From Oleiagrimonas sp964608595 (GTDB lineage Bacteria > Pseudomonadota > Gammaproteobacteria > Xanthomonadales > Rhodanobacteraceae), in NCBI GenBank assembly GCA_964608595.1, contig CAZSOU010000066.1:1-13155 (forward strand): a stretch of 13,155 bases of DNA, written 5' to 3'. The translations under genes and the position numbers were made by a program. The notes beneath the pieces are model-generated. The model was not told the origin of the DNA and searched no databases. It saw only the letters and a program-made list of their open reading frames with translations. Below, piece after piece: positions 12,834 to 13,155 of this stretch (positions within the stretch are counted from its first letter, which is position 1; every line of letters begins with the position of its first letter).

Positions 12834-13155
12834 ATGTCCAAACTTCCCGAGGAACTCGCGCAAGCCGCGCTCGAGTATCACCGTCAGCCGCACCCCGGCA
12901 AGATCAAGATCACGCCGACCACCTCGCTGTTGACCCAGCGTGATCTCGCCCTGGCTTATTCGCCGGGCGTGGCCGCCGCCTGCGAGGCCATTGTCGACGA
13001 TCCCGGACAAGCCGCCGAACTCACCGTGCGCTCCAACCTGGTGGGCGTGATCACCAACGGCAGCGCGGTACTGGGTCTGGGCAACATCGGTCCGCTGGCG
13101 GGCAAGCCGGTGATGGAAGGCAAGGGCATCCTGTTCCAGAAATTCGCCGGCATCG
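12834..13155 (+). CDS. maeB: NADP-dependent malic enzyme, N-terminal part (runs off the window)
   Basis: The first 107 residues are present. MSKLPEELAQAALEYHRQ is followed by PGKIKITPTTSLLTQRDLA, then AYSPGVAAACEAI, then the GLGNIGPLAGKPVMEGKG stretch and LFQKFAGI. This tracks E. coli MaeB closely and includes the conserved Tyr of the malic-enzyme N-terminal domain in LAYSPGVA. The full MaeB type has a C-terminal phosphotransacetylase-like domain that lies beyond the window. It decarboxylates malate to pyruvate with reduction of NADP+. There is no good Shine-Dalgarno before the ATG. The 5' region contains a weak TACCAT box at 12779-12784 that could serve as a -10. Confidence 0.94.
   Translation, partial: MSKLPEELAQAALEYHRQPHPGKIKITPTTSLLTQRDLALAYSPGVAAACEAIVDDPGQAAELTVRSNLVGVITNGSAVLGLGNIGPLAGKPVMEGKGILFQKFAGI

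Noticed and set aside
11751..13010. 419-residue minus-strand open frame spanning rsgA, REP pair 2 and the start of maeB
   Set aside because: It runs antisense through two well-identified genes and a palindromic repeat; no protein family features.

Overview
The window is a GC-rich (about two-thirds G+C by eye), gene-dense piece of a bacterial chromosome. Protein signatures (an Ada-AlkA fusion, a FadE-type acyl-CoA dehydrogenase, an AlaA-type aminotransferase, a short AMP nucleosidase, a glutaredoxin/A-type-carrier/rhodanese fusion) and GTGG-headed REP palindromes suggest a gammaproteobacterium of the Xanthomonadales, perhaps Rhodanobacteraceae (Dyella/Rhodanobacter-like). The taxonomic call is inference from protein style; no rRNA is present.

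Layout, left to right. 1-242: the 3' end of a tropinone-reductase-like SDR. 243-556: a non-coding stretch with an inverted pair of DnaA-box-like sites. 557-2559: a two-gene alkylation-repair operon, an Ada-methyl-acceptor/AraC/AlkA glycosylase fusion overlapping an O6-alkylguanine-DNA methyltransferase. 2560-2741: a hairpin and REP pair no. 1. Then three minus-strand genes: a secreted DUF4124-like protein, a DegV-family lipid-binding protein and fadE. DegV and fadE are separated by 469 bp holding a degV promoter with a palindromic operator candidate and two adjacent terminal-inverted-repeat elements. One of these is a clean MITE candidate with a 4-bp target duplication. 7470-8264: a plus-strand AMP nucleosidase divergent from fadE, preceded by two tandem hairpins. 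8311-8342: a strong palindrome between convergent genes. 8373-9284 minus: the Grx4/A-type/rhodanese fusion. 9466-11348 minus: an AlaA-like aminotransferase (TTG start) translationally coupled to an SGNH hydrolase. 11574-12611 plus: rsgA. 12663-12741: REP pair no. 2, a perfect 29-bp inverted repeat. 12834 to the end: the 5' part of an NADP-type malic enzyme (maeB).

Most genes are housekeeping: alkylation repair, fatty-acid beta-oxidation, alanine synthesis, purine salvage, Fe-S/redox handling, 30S ribosome maturation and malate decarboxylation. I see no phage, toxin-antitoxin, CRISPR, defence or secondary-metabolite system. The interesting signals are between the genes: two matched REP pairs with the same 21-nt spacer length, two adjacent palindromic elements after fadE, a structured leader before the AMP nucleosidase gene, and three genes with a TANNNT box exactly 6 nt before an ATG that lacks a Shine-Dalgarno, which suggests leaderless mRNAs.
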